A DNA stretch of 5,912 bases from Actinomycetota bacterium (GCA_030839105.1 JAUZEI010000489.1:1-5912), one strand, 5' to 3'. Shown: positions 1 through 5,728, counted from the first letter of the stretch. The notes: generated by a model not told the origin, from the letters alone. Made by a program: numbers and translations.

Positions 1-552
1 TACGACGGGCTGTGGGATGCACTCGTCGATCTCGGTCTGCCGCCGTCGTTCCACATCCTCACGAGCCGCAGTGACACGCCCGGCGCCGACCACGTGCGGG
101 GTCCGAAGCTCAACAGCTTCATGAGCATCGTGCGCGGCAACCAGGACATCATCGGGACGCTGATTTTCGGTGCGGTGTTCGAACGACATCCCGATCTGCG
201 CGTCGTGTGCGTGGAAGCCGACGCAGGTTGGGCGCCGCACTGGATGTACCGCGCCGACCACGGCTACGACCGTCATCGCAACTGGTTGACCGCGGGCGAG
301 CTCACTCGCCGTCCGAGTGAATGGTTCGCGGGCAACGTGTACCTGACCTTCCAGGACGACTGGGTTGCGTTCCGCACCGCGCACCTCATGAATCCGGAGC
401 GGCTCATGTGGGCCAACGACTTCCCGCACAGCGACGCGACCTGGCCCAACAGCCAAGCGCTCCTCGCGGAGCACGCAGTGCAGCTCGACGAGCACACGCG
501 CAGCCGGATCCTGCACGACAACGTCGCCGAGCTGTACGGCCTCACGGTCTGA
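1..552 (+). CDS. Amidohydrolase-2 family metal-dependent hydrolase, C-terminal part (5' end outside window)
   Basis: The frame is open from base 1, so this is the last 183 residues of a longer protein; family members are usually about 300-400 residues. The family folds as a TIM barrel and uses a metal ion to hydrolyse or decarboxylate cyclic or carboxylated substrates in the cytoplasm. In the fragment, FERHPDLRVVCVEADAGW (residues 60-77) matches the family's typical strand-turn before the last barrel strands. MWANDFPHSDATWPNS (136-151) holds the conserved Asp140 expected to act at the metal site. His18 in PSFHILTSR is a plausible metal ligand. The N-terminal HxH metal motif would lie upstream and cannot be checked. 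The stop codon overlaps the start of the next gene, so the two are probably translated together. The family call is strong; the substrate is unknown. Confidence 0.88.
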   Translation, partial: YDGLWDALVDLGLPPSFHILTSRSDTPGADHVRGPKLNSFMSIVRGNQDIIGTLIFGAVFERHPDLRVVCVEADAGWAPHWMYRADHGYDRHRNWLTAGELTRRPSEWFAGNVYLTFQDDWVAFRTAHLMNPERLMWANDFPHSDATWPNSQALLAEHAVQLDEHTRSRILHDNVAELYGLTV

Positions 553-1040
553 TGCTCGAACCGGTCGCCGATCGTCCCGACATGCCCGAGGGATACCTCG
601 GCTCGGCGCCCCTGCCGTGGAAGTGGGCCGAGGAACAGCTCGTCGACGCCCGGAGCTACTGGATCACCACCATCGGGCCGTCGGGTCGGCCCCACGTGCG
701 GCCGCTCTGGGGAGTCTGGCTCGACGGCACCGTGCAGTTCTCGACCGGCGCGCGCCACGCGTCGAACATCGCACGCGATCCGCGCGTCACGGTGAATCTG
801 GAAGACGCCGACGAATGCCTGATCATCGAGGGCACCGCGTCGGCCGTGCACGACGAGCGCGTCCGCCGGGCCTTTATCGACGCGTACTCGCCGAAGTATG
901 CGTGGGAGATGACCCTCGAGTTCGTCGACGTCGTCTACGTCGTGAAACCGAGCGTCGCGTTCGGCTGGTTCGCGCACGACATCGCCCCGGGCGCCACGCT
1001 CTTCGAGGCGACGTCGACGCGGTGGCGCTTCCCCGCTTGA
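552..1040 (+). CDS. PPOX-fold (pyridoxamine 5'-phosphate oxidase-like) FMN/F420-binding family protein
   Basis: A 162-residue protein with the split-barrel PPOX fold. These small cytoplasmic proteins bind FMN or coenzyme F420 and reduce or oxidise small molecules. Residues 35-85 show the typical opening: SYWITTIGPSGRPHVRPLW, then a strand ending VQFSTGARHASNIARDPRV. The STG and the R/N pair lie where the cofactor phosphate is held in relatives. The C-terminus TRWRF (156-160) is a common ending of this class. The ATG at 552-554 shares its A with the TGA of the hydrolase (TGATG), has no clear Shine-Dalgarno sequence and fits translational coupling. An in-frame ATG at 582 is the alternative start and would remove ten residues. 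Choosing between FMN and F420 needs a comparison with characterised groups. The hydrolase neighbour suggests a shared catabolic or detoxification task (inference). Confidence 0.85.
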   Translation: MLEPVADRPDMPEGYLGSAPLPWKWAEEQLVDARSYWITTIGPSGRPHVRPLWGVWLDGTVQFSTGARHASNIARDPRVTVNLEDADECLIIEGTASAVHDERVRRAFIDAYSPKYAWEMTLEFVDVVYVVKPSVAFGWFAHDIAPGATLFEATSTRWRFPA

Positions 1041-1074
1041 GGGCCGGCCGGCAGATCGCCGATCCGCGACGAGC

Positions 1075-1794
1075 TCACCGGGGGCGCAACTCGGCGTGCC
1101 GGTGCTGACCGAGTGACAGCAACACGAACCGCAGGATCCGGTCGCGGTCCGACTCGCGGATCAGTACGAACTCGACGCGGGTCAGGGGCTTTCCGATCGT
1201 GGGCAGCGCGTCCCGCGGAAGGACGCGTCCGACCGTGACGAATGGCGCGTCGTCGTCGATCGCGAACGAGACCACGACCGTCGCGCCCGCACGGGGCGTG
1301 AGGTCGGTAAGCAGCGAGCAACCGCCGCCGCCGAGATCGCGCACCTCCGCGTCGAACAGGATGAGGGTGTTCGTATCGGCGTCCAGCACCGTGCAGCTCG
1401 CCGGCACGTGACTCAGCACGCGCGCGTAGGCGCGGCGTTGGATCGCGCTCTCGTTGGCCGGCGGCCGAACGACGAGCTGGGTGTCACCGCTGCGGACGAC
1501 GGCGACCCGGATGATGTAGACGCTGAACCGTCCGAGGCTCGTGAGGTGCACTTCGCCGAGGTCATTCCACTCACGGGGGAGGCGCGCATCGTGATCGCCG
1601 CTCCCACCGCGCTCGCCGGCATCGTCGTGATCGCGGCCGTCGTCGTCGTGCACCGTCAGCGTGATCTGGCCGTCCTGAACGATGTCGACGACCATGCGCC
1701 ACGGAGGTGCGTCGGGCATCGGCGCGACCAGGACCTCCTGGCCGACCTCGAGGAGCGGGGGCGTCACCCGTTCTTCATCGGCAGCATCCGGCAC
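1075..1794 (-). CDS. YcgR-like PilZ domain protein, probable cyclic-di-GMP receptor
   Basis: A 239-residue soluble protein. Residues 14-115 resemble the N-terminal flagellar-brake (PilZN/YcgR) barrel: LLEVGQEVLVAPMP opens it and VYIIRVAVVRSG sits in a later strand. Residues 119-226 are a PilZ domain. Its first cyclic-di-GMP motif is RRAYAR (R121xxxR125). The second is D153-L-G-G-G-G158, equivalent to [DN]xSxxG with Gly in place of Ser. In known PilZ proteins these two motifs wrap the dinucleotide. Between the barrel strands, residues 49-69 form an unusual loop rich in Asp, His and Gly. The start is a GTG at 1794-1792; an in-frame stop lies at 1842-1840 and no other start codon intervenes. No strong Shine-Dalgarno sequence is visible. 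The gene is divergent from the cation-transport pair and ends tail-to-tail with the PPOX gene. Targets could be motility, surface polymers or transport; no flagellar gene is in the window. Confidence 0.82.
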   Translation of the reverse strand: MPDAADEERVTPPLLEVGQEVLVAPMPDAPPWRMVVDIVQDGQITLTVHDDDGRDHDDAGERGGSGDHDARLPREWNDLGEVHLTSLGRFSVYIIRVAVVRSGDTQLVVRPPANESAIQRRAYARVLSHVPASCTVLDADTNTLILFDAEVRDLGGGGCSLLTDLTPRAGATVVVSFAIDDDAPFVTVGRVLPRDALPTIGKPLTRVEFVLIRESDRDRILRFVLLSLGQHRHAELRPR

Positions 1795-1866
1795 GATCGA
1801 TACCCGGATGGAGGTAGCCTTGACGGGTTCCGGAGGACTTCAGATGGCTGACCCGCCCAGTTCCTC
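1795..1866. promoter_or_regulatory. Divergent intergenic region between the PilZ gene and the cation permease gene
   Basis: These 72 bases must hold the promoters for both divergent genes unless they lie inside coding sequence. On the + strand TAGCCT at 1815-1820 fits a -10 TAnnnT pattern but has no convincing -35 partner. TTGACG at 1820-1825 resembles a -35 box but lacks a good -10 at 16-18 bases. Two GGAGG sequences occur at 1810-1814 and 1832-1836. The second is placed 7 bases before an ATG at 1844 that is out of frame with the permease. The gap is too short for a full M-box magnesium riboswitch. Confidence 0.4.
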
Positions 1867-1960
1867 ATGCCCCGCTCCTCGCGCCGTGTGGGCGCGCGCT
1901 TCGTCGCGTTCCTACGCGCGGACTTCCCCGGGGTCCGCGCGGGTTTCATCGCGCTCCTGA
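1844..1960 (+). other. Possible short upstream ORF (38 codons) overlapping the permease start
   Basis: The ATG at 1844 has the best ribosome binding site in this region: GGAGG at 1832-1836 with a 7-base spacer. It opens a 38-residue frame starting MADPPSSSCPAPRAV, which stops at 1958-1960 and overlaps the first 94 bases of the permease gene in another frame. Its product looks like no known protein. It may be a leader peptide that couples translation to the permease. It may also be the true permease start, cut off by a one-base sequence error, or chance. I rank none of these firmly. Confidence 0.22.
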
Positions 1961-3105
1961 TCTCCTCGGGCGGCGATCTCGTCACCGGCCTCACGCTGGC
2001 CTCGATCACGCATACCCTGAACCTGCTCCCGGGCCTCATCGTGCTCATCCCGGCCGCCATCGGCATGCGGGGCAACATCTTCGGCGCCCTCGGGAGCCGC
2101 CTCGGCACCCAGATCCACGCCGGAACGTTCCGGCTCTCCCGCCGGGTCGACACCCCCGTGGGTCAGAACATGGCCGCCGCCATCGTGTTGTCGCTGACGA
2201 TCTCTGCGGTGCTGGCGGTGCTCGCCAAGGTCATGCTCGACGCGTTCAGCTTCGGCCGGACGATCTCGATCGCCGACTTCATGGTCGTGTCGGTCGTCGG
2301 CGCGATCCTGTCGTCACTCGTCGTGCTCGTCCTGACCGTCGCAGTAGCTGCGTTCTGCGCGAACCGCGATCTCGACCTCGACAACGTCGCGGCGCCGATC
2401 GTCACCGCCGCGGGCGACATGGTCACGCTGCCCAGCCTGTTCGTCGCCACGTACCTGCTCGGCTTCCACATCGTCACGCCGATCATCTCGATCGCATGCC
2501 TGGCGGTCGCGGTTGCGGCGGCCGCATACGGTCTGCGCGCCAAGGGCCTCCCGCTCCTACGCCGCATCGTCGTCGAGTCGGTTCCGATCCTTGCACTCGC
2601 GGGCGCGGTCGACGTCCTGGCCGGGATGACGATCCAGAAGCGCTTCGAGTCGTTCCTGACGTACCCGGCGCTGATCGTGCTCGTGCCGCCGTTCCTCGAG
2701 GACTCGGGCTCGCTCGGCGCGATCCTTTCCGCGCGCGTGAGTACCCGCCTCCACCTCGGAACTCTCGGCGAGGGGCGTTCGCCGTGGCGGGCGGCCAGCG
2801 ATGACGTACTTCTCGTCTACCTGTACGCGGTGCCCGTCTTCGTCTTCCTCGGGCTGTCGTCGATCATCGGCGCACACGTCGTCCACTTCCGCAGCCCGGG
2901 TGCGCTGCGGATGCTCGGTGTCAGCGTGCTGGCGGGCTTCTTCGCGACCACCGCGTCGGTCGTCGTCGGGTACTACTCCGCCGTGCTGACCTATCGGAAC
3001 GGGCTCGACCCGGACAATCACGGCATTCCCATCGTCACCTCGAGCCTGGATCTCCTGGGCGCGCTGTCGCTTATCCTGGCGATCGTGCTCCTGGGTCTGA
3101 CCTGA
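1867..3105 (+). CDS. Duplicated MgtE/SLC41-type divalent cation permease
   Basis: A 412-residue integral membrane protein with about ten hydrophobic segments and two MgtE-type membrane halves. Half one has IPAAIGMRGNIFGALGSRLG (61-80), then DLDNVAAPIVTAAGDMVTL (170-188). Half two has VPPFLEDSGSLGAILSARVS (273-292), then DPDNHGIPIVTSSLDLLGAL (381-400). P62/P274, G69/G281, R78/R290, T81/T293, H84/H296 and G86/G298 align at offset 212, and N173/N384, P177/P388 and D184/D395 at offset 211. The acidic DxDN signature and Asp184/Asp395 recall the Mg2+ path residues of the MgtE/SLC41 family, so Mg2+ or another divalent cation is the likely substrate (inference). The cytosolic N and CBS domains of canonical MgtE are absent. 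ATG 1867 follows an in-frame stop at 1849-1851 and has no clear Shine-Dalgarno; GTG 1885 is an alternative. The PhoU/RCK_C gene starts 22 bases downstream, probably in one operon. It resembles the uncharacterised permease group similar to cation transporters (COG1824, from memory). Confidence 0.85.
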   Translation: MPRSSRRVGARFVAFLRADFPGVRAGFIALLISSGGDLVTGLTLASITHTLNLLPGLIVLIPAAIGMRGNIFGALGSRLGTQIHAGTFRLSRRVDTPVGQNMAAAIVLSLTISAVLAVLAKVMLDAFSFGRTISIADFMVVSVVGAILSSLVVLVLTVAVAAFCANRDLDLDNVAAPIVTAAGDMVTLPSLFVATYLLGFHIVTPIISIACLAVAVAAAAYGLRAKGLPLLRRIVVESVPILALAGAVDVLAGMTIQKRFESFLTYPALIVLVPPFLEDSGSLGAILSARVSTRLHLGTLGEGRSPWRAASDDVLLVYLYAVPVFVFLGLSSIIGAHVVHFRSPGALRMLGVSVLAGFFATTASVVVGYYSAVLTYRNGLDPDNHGIPIVTSSLDLLGALSLILAIVLLGLT

Positions 3106-3112
3106 TCTGCGC

Positions 3113-3117
3113 AGGAG
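3113..3117 (+). promoter_or_regulatory. Ribosome binding site of the PhoU/RCK_C gene
   Basis: AGGAG lies 10 bases before the ATG at 3128, within the 22-base gap after the permease stop. It supports this start and independent re-initiation on a shared transcript. Confidence 0.6.
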
Positions 3118-3127
3118 CGCTCACCCC

Positions 3128-4360
3128 ATGGAAGAACGACCTCGAAATCTGAAGGCCATGCTGTCGGAGGCGAAGGACACCTCCGAGCTCATGGTCGATC
3201 TCGGGTACGCGTCGCTGTTCTTCGGCGACACGCGCATGGCCGACGAGGTGCTCGAGCTCGAGGAGCGCCTCACGGAGTTGGTGCACGAGATGCGCGAGGT
3301 CTGCGTTCTGGCGGCGCGCTCGAAGCGCGATGCGGAGCAGATGTCGAGCGTCCTGCACGTGGTCTCGGCCATCGAACGCATGGGCAACGCCGCGGTCGAC
3401 ATCGCGCGCGTGGTCACGCACCACCTCGGCATCCCGGCCTCGCTCGTCGCGGATCTCGCCGGCGCCGAAGAGGTGTCGCATCGGGTGCGCGTTCGCGCCG
3501 AGTCGGCGCTCGCGAACCGCGCGCTCGACGACGTCGAGCTCCCCATGGAAGTCGGCATGCGCGTCGTCGCAATTCGCCGCGGTCGCGAGTGGCTCATCGA
3601 TCCCGACGGTGACGAGCACCTCCTTCCCGACGACGTGCTCATCCTCCGCGGCGCCCGCGAGGGCATCGGCGAGGTGCGCGAGCTCGCGGGCGCTCCGGTC
3701 TGGCGTCCGGCCGGTATCGAGGAGGATCCCGCGATTTCCGATCTCGACCGGGCCGTCGACGTCCTGGTCGAGATGAAGAACGTCTCCGAGGCGGCGGTCG
3801 GGCTCGCATACAGCGCGCTCTTGTTGAACGATCAGGGGCTGGCGGCGCAGGTGACCCAACTCGAAGACCGCCTCGACGAGATGCGCGAGCAGCTCGAGCT
3901 CTGGGTGCTACGGGCGGGCGCGGAAACGGTCGATCCCTCCGGCCTGCGGGGGCTGTTGCACCTGGGCGCGGCCTCGGAGGAGGTCGGCGACGCGGCCCAA
4001 CAGCTGGTCTGGCTCGTCGAGCAGGGTGAGGAGATGCATCCCGTCCTCGCGGTCGCGCTCGGCGAGGCGGACGAGGTCTTCGTGCAGTACCCGATCGCAC
4101 GCGGGAGCGCGCTCGACGGCGCGGTGGTTTCGGGCACCCAGATCGGCGACGACACGGGCTTCCATCTGCTCGCCATCCGGCGCGGGGGCCGCTACATCTA
4201 TCGACCCCGGCGCATCACCCTCGCCGCGGGCGACGAGATTCTCGCGACCGGCCCGTGGGAGGGTCGCGCCGTCCTCGCGCAACAGTGCGGATTCCGGTTG
4301 ATCGAGGACGACGACACCGGGACGGTCGAGCTCGTCCCCTCCGGCGAACCTGCGCGGTAG
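3128..4360 (+). CDS. Tandem PhoU-RCK_C-PhoU-RCK_C protein, likely cytosolic regulator of the adjacent cation permease
   Basis: A 410-residue soluble protein with no signal peptide or membrane segment. Domains in order: PhoU-like helical bundle (about 8-100), RCK_C/TrkA-C fold (about 115-188), second PhoU-like bundle (about 205-300), second RCK_C (about 318-395). The halves align without net gaps at an offset of 201. VDLGYASLFFGD (23-34) matches VGLAYSALLLND (224-235). AIERMGNAAVDIA (81-93) matches ASEEVGDAAQQLV (282-294). RVVAIRRGREWLI (145-157) matches HLLAIRRGGRYIY (346-358). RCK_C folds in K+ channels and transporters sense small ligands, in several cases cyclic-di-AMP; PhoU bundles bind metal clusters and partner proteins in phosphate uptake control. 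Gene order with the permease and the shared two-fold repeat argue for a gating or sensing subunit (inference). The architecture matches COG3273 (PhoU plus TrkA-C, from memory). Its own ligand is unknown. The stop lies five bases from the convergent SnoaL-like gene. Confidence 0.85.
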   Translation: MEERPRNLKAMLSEAKDTSELMVDLGYASLFFGDTRMADEVLELEERLTELVHEMREVCVLAARSKRDAEQMSSVLHVVSAIERMGNAAVDIARVVTHHLGIPASLVADLAGAEEVSHRVRVRAESALANRALDDVELPMEVGMRVVAIRRGREWLIDPDGDEHLLPDDVLILRGAREGIGEVRELAGAPVWRPAGIEEDPAISDLDRAVDVLVEMKNVSEAAVGLAYSALLLNDQGLAAQVTQLEDRLDEMREQLELWVLRAGAETVDPSGLRGLLHLGAASEEVGDAAQQLVWLVEQGEEMHPVLAVALGEADEVFVQYPIARGSALDGAVVSGTQIGDDTGFHLLAIRRGGRYIYRPRRITLAAGDEILATGPWEGRAVLAQQCGFRLIEDDDTGTVELVPSGEPAR

Positions 4361-4365
4361 GAGTT

Positions 4366-4734
4366 CTACGTGTCGGCCGGTAGGTCGGCGCCGCCGTACG
4401 GATGATCGATCACGTACTTCCACGCGCCGTCAGCCTGTCTGCGTGCGATCTCCGACGTGCGCGACGAGAAGTCCATCCCCTCCGCGACGAAATGCCAGTC
4501 GTTGCTGAGTAGTGCGATGTCGCCGGCCTCGGCGGCGTGGCGCGTGACCATCGTGATGCTGCCGCCGAGCGCGATGAAACCGGCCCACTGCTGCCGAATG
4601 GCGTCGAGGCCGCTGACAAACGTGCCTTCGGGCGTCGCCATGATCGCATCCGCCTCGTACAGCGCCGCGAGCGCATCGGCGTCCCCCGCATTGAACGCGT
4701 CCTGTACGAGTCGGTGAATCTCTCCCGCCTCCAC
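4366..4734 (-). CDS. SnoaL-like / DUF4440 (NTF2-fold) small protein
   Basis: A 122-residue protein starting at a GTG. EIHRLVQDAFNAGDADALAA (5-24) followed by LYEADAIMATPEGTFVSGLD (25-44) is the classic opening of SnoaL-like/DUF4440 proteins: a helix, then a strand with AxxxxPxG, then GxDAIRQQW. The C-terminal strands (TSEIARRQADGAWKYVIDHP, 93-112) include the usual DGxWK turn near the end. The fold makes a cone-shaped pocket used by polyketide cyclases, isomerases and many stress proteins of unknown role, so no reaction can be assigned. The frame stays open upstream to 4938, but that stretch crosses the tandem repeat and reads as low-complexity Ser/Arg/Ala, so it is not included. A GGAGG-type site lies about 16 bases before the GTG, farther than ideal, which leaves the start uncertain. 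It follows the rhomboid gene on the same strand across a 163-base gap. Confidence 0.72.
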   Translation of the reverse strand: MEAGEIHRLVQDAFNAGDADALAALYEADAIMATPEGTFVSGLDAIRQQWAGFIALGGSITMVTRHAAEAGDIALLSNDWHFVAEGMDFSSRTSEIARRQADGAWKYVIDHPYGGADLPADT

Positions 4735-4758
4735 GGCACAAAGGATAGAACCTCCGTC
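4735..4758. promoter_or_regulatory. Short leader before the SnoaL-like gene
   Basis: This is the only unrepeated sequence between the repeat block and the GTG start. Read on the - strand it holds a GGAGG-like site followed by an A/T-richer stretch. No clear -10/-35 pair is visible, so a promoter here is only possible. Confidence 0.2.
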
Positions 4759-4897
4759 TATGGGTCGCTCGCGCGGCGCCGTCCGAAGTGGGGCTGCCCG
4801 GGTAATGGACGGCTCCGCTGCCGCTCGGTTATGGGTCGCTCGCGCGGCGCCGTCCGAAGTGTGGCTGCGCGGATGTTCCTGGGCTCCGCTGCCGCTC
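4759..4897. repeat. Two tandem copies of a 68-base repeat (71-base period)
   Basis: Copy 1 spans 4759-4826 and copy 2 spans 4830-4897, with three unmatched bases between. By hand count 59 of 68 positions agree. The first 32 bases (TATGGGTCGCTCGCGCGGCG and on) and the last 14-16 (CTCCGCTGCCGCTC) are identical, while most mismatches cluster at 4802-4810 in copy 1 and 4873-4881 in copy 2. Each unit holds the palindrome CGGCGCCG. The block ends at the base next to the rhomboid stop codon (4898-4900). It has no protein-like reading frame that fits its neighbours. It may be a dispersed intergenic repeat or a local duplication; it could also act as a 3' end or termination region for the rhomboid transcript. 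Confidence 0.8.
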
Positions 4898-5728
4898 CTA
4901 GTGCGCGACGGCGAGAGCGAGGACGACGGCGGCGACACCGACTACCGACGCGCCGGCGAGACCGAGCTGGGGCCGTCCGATCTTGCGCGCCTGGAGCATC
5001 GCCTCGGCGGCGAGCAGGCCCCCGATCGCGCCACCGATGTGCGCGCTGATGGAGATGTGCTTGTCGAAGAAGCCGAGGATCAGGTTGAGGACGAGGAGCG
5101 GCCCGAACCCGGTGTCCCAGAACCGGGTGCCCTGGCGTTGCATGACGAGGGTGGCGGCGGCGGCCACGCCGAAGACACCGCCCGACGCCCCCGCCGAAGG
5201 AATGTGCGGCTGCACCAGCAACGCGGCGGCCGATCCGGCCGCGACCGATACCACGTAGAGGACTCCGACTCGCACCGGTCCGGCGCCCGGCTCGAGGAGC
5301 TGGCCGATGACCCAGAGCAGGAGCATGTTGAAGAACAGGTGCAGGAAGCCGATGTGCACGAGCGAGACGGTGAAGATGCGCCACCATTCGCCGTTGTGCA
5401 CGAGCGGGCCGTAGAGCTCGAGATCGGCGGCGGTGCGCCCGGCCCCGTTGAAGTTCCCGTCCCGTAGTCCGATCACGATGAACGCGACAACGGTGATGCC
5501 GACGATGATCTTCGTCGCCAGCATGTTCTCGTTGCGCGTGATCCCGGAGACCCGCTGGCGCGGGGTGGGCGCCGCGGCCTTCACGCAGTCGACGCAGTGC
5601 GAACCGACCGAGGCGTCCCGCAGGCATTCGGGGCACGCGAACCGGCCGCAGCGCGTGCAACGGCGTCCGGTCTCACGATCGGGATGTCGGTAGCACGTCG
5701 TCGTGGGAGGCGCCGGTTCCTGCGTCAT
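4898..5728 (-). CDS. Rhomboid family intramembrane serine protease with N-terminal zinc-binding box
   Basis: A 276-residue polytopic membrane protease that cleaves membrane-embedded helices. Residues 12-48 hold Cys12, His15, Cys24, Cys27, Cys32, Cys35, His44, Cys45 and Cys48, spaced like a B-box-type zinc finger on the cytosolic side. About seven hydrophobic segments follow (near 72-90, 125-145, 154-173, 180-196, 208-221, 228-244 and 254-275). Core rhomboid signatures are complete: WWR (115-117) in the L1 region, H125-x4-H130-x3-N134, the catalytic GASG with Ser182, and His230 in SAHIGGAIGG. An active protease is therefore expected; substrates are unknown. ATG 5728 is chosen because MTQEPAPP leads directly into the zinc box. 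An in-frame GTG at 5752 would add eight residues, and neither has a clear Shine-Dalgarno. The stop abuts the tandem repeat. Zinc-box rhomboids are common in actinobacteria (from memory). Confidence 0.92.
   Translation of the reverse strand: MTQEPAPPTTTCYRHPDRETGRRCTRCGRFACPECLRDASVGSHCVDCVKAAAPTPRQRVSGITRNENMLATKIIVGITVVAFIVIGLRDGNFNGAGRTAADLELYGPLVHNGEWWRIFTVSLVHIGFLHLFFNMLLLWVIGQLLEPGAGPVRVGVLYVVSVAAGSAAALLVQPHIPSAGASGGVFGVAAAATLVMQRQGTRFWDTGFGPLLVLNLILGFFDKHISISAHIGGAIGGLLAAEAMLQARKIGRPQLGLAGASVVGVAAVVLALAVAH

Noticed and set aside
273..977. A 234-codon antisense frame across the hydrolase/PPOX junction
   Set aside because: It spans two genes with recognised families on the opposite strand and shows no domain of its own.
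1041..1074. Intrinsic terminator between the PPOX and PilZ genes
   Set aside because: GCCGGCCGGC (1043-1052) is a palindrome but has no loop and no T-run, so it does not make a convincing terminator hairpin.
1408..1851. A + strand frame opposite the PilZ gene
   Set aside because: The PilZ frame carries both cyclic-di-GMP motifs; this one reads as a complement shadow.
1795..1866. Magnesium riboswitch (M-box type) before the permease
   Set aside because: The gap of 72 bases is too short and no long paired structure was seen.
3071..3859. A 262-codon open frame antisense to the PhoU/RCK_C gene
   Set aside because: The sense frame shows clear domains and a perfect internal repeat; the antisense product has no recognisable fold pattern.
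4759..4897. CRISPR array
   Set aside because: There are only two copies, joined by three bases, with no spacers of regular length and no cas genes.
4735..4938. N-terminal extension of the SnoaL-like gene up to 4938
   Set aside because: The extra 68 codons run through both repeat copies and read as low-complexity Ser/Arg/Ala. The SnoaL-like fold starts right after the GTG at 4734.
4758..5660. A 300-codon open frame on the - strand
   Set aside because: It overlaps the rhomboid gene in another frame and its product is Arg/His/Ala-rich, typical of a shadow frame in GC-rich DNA.
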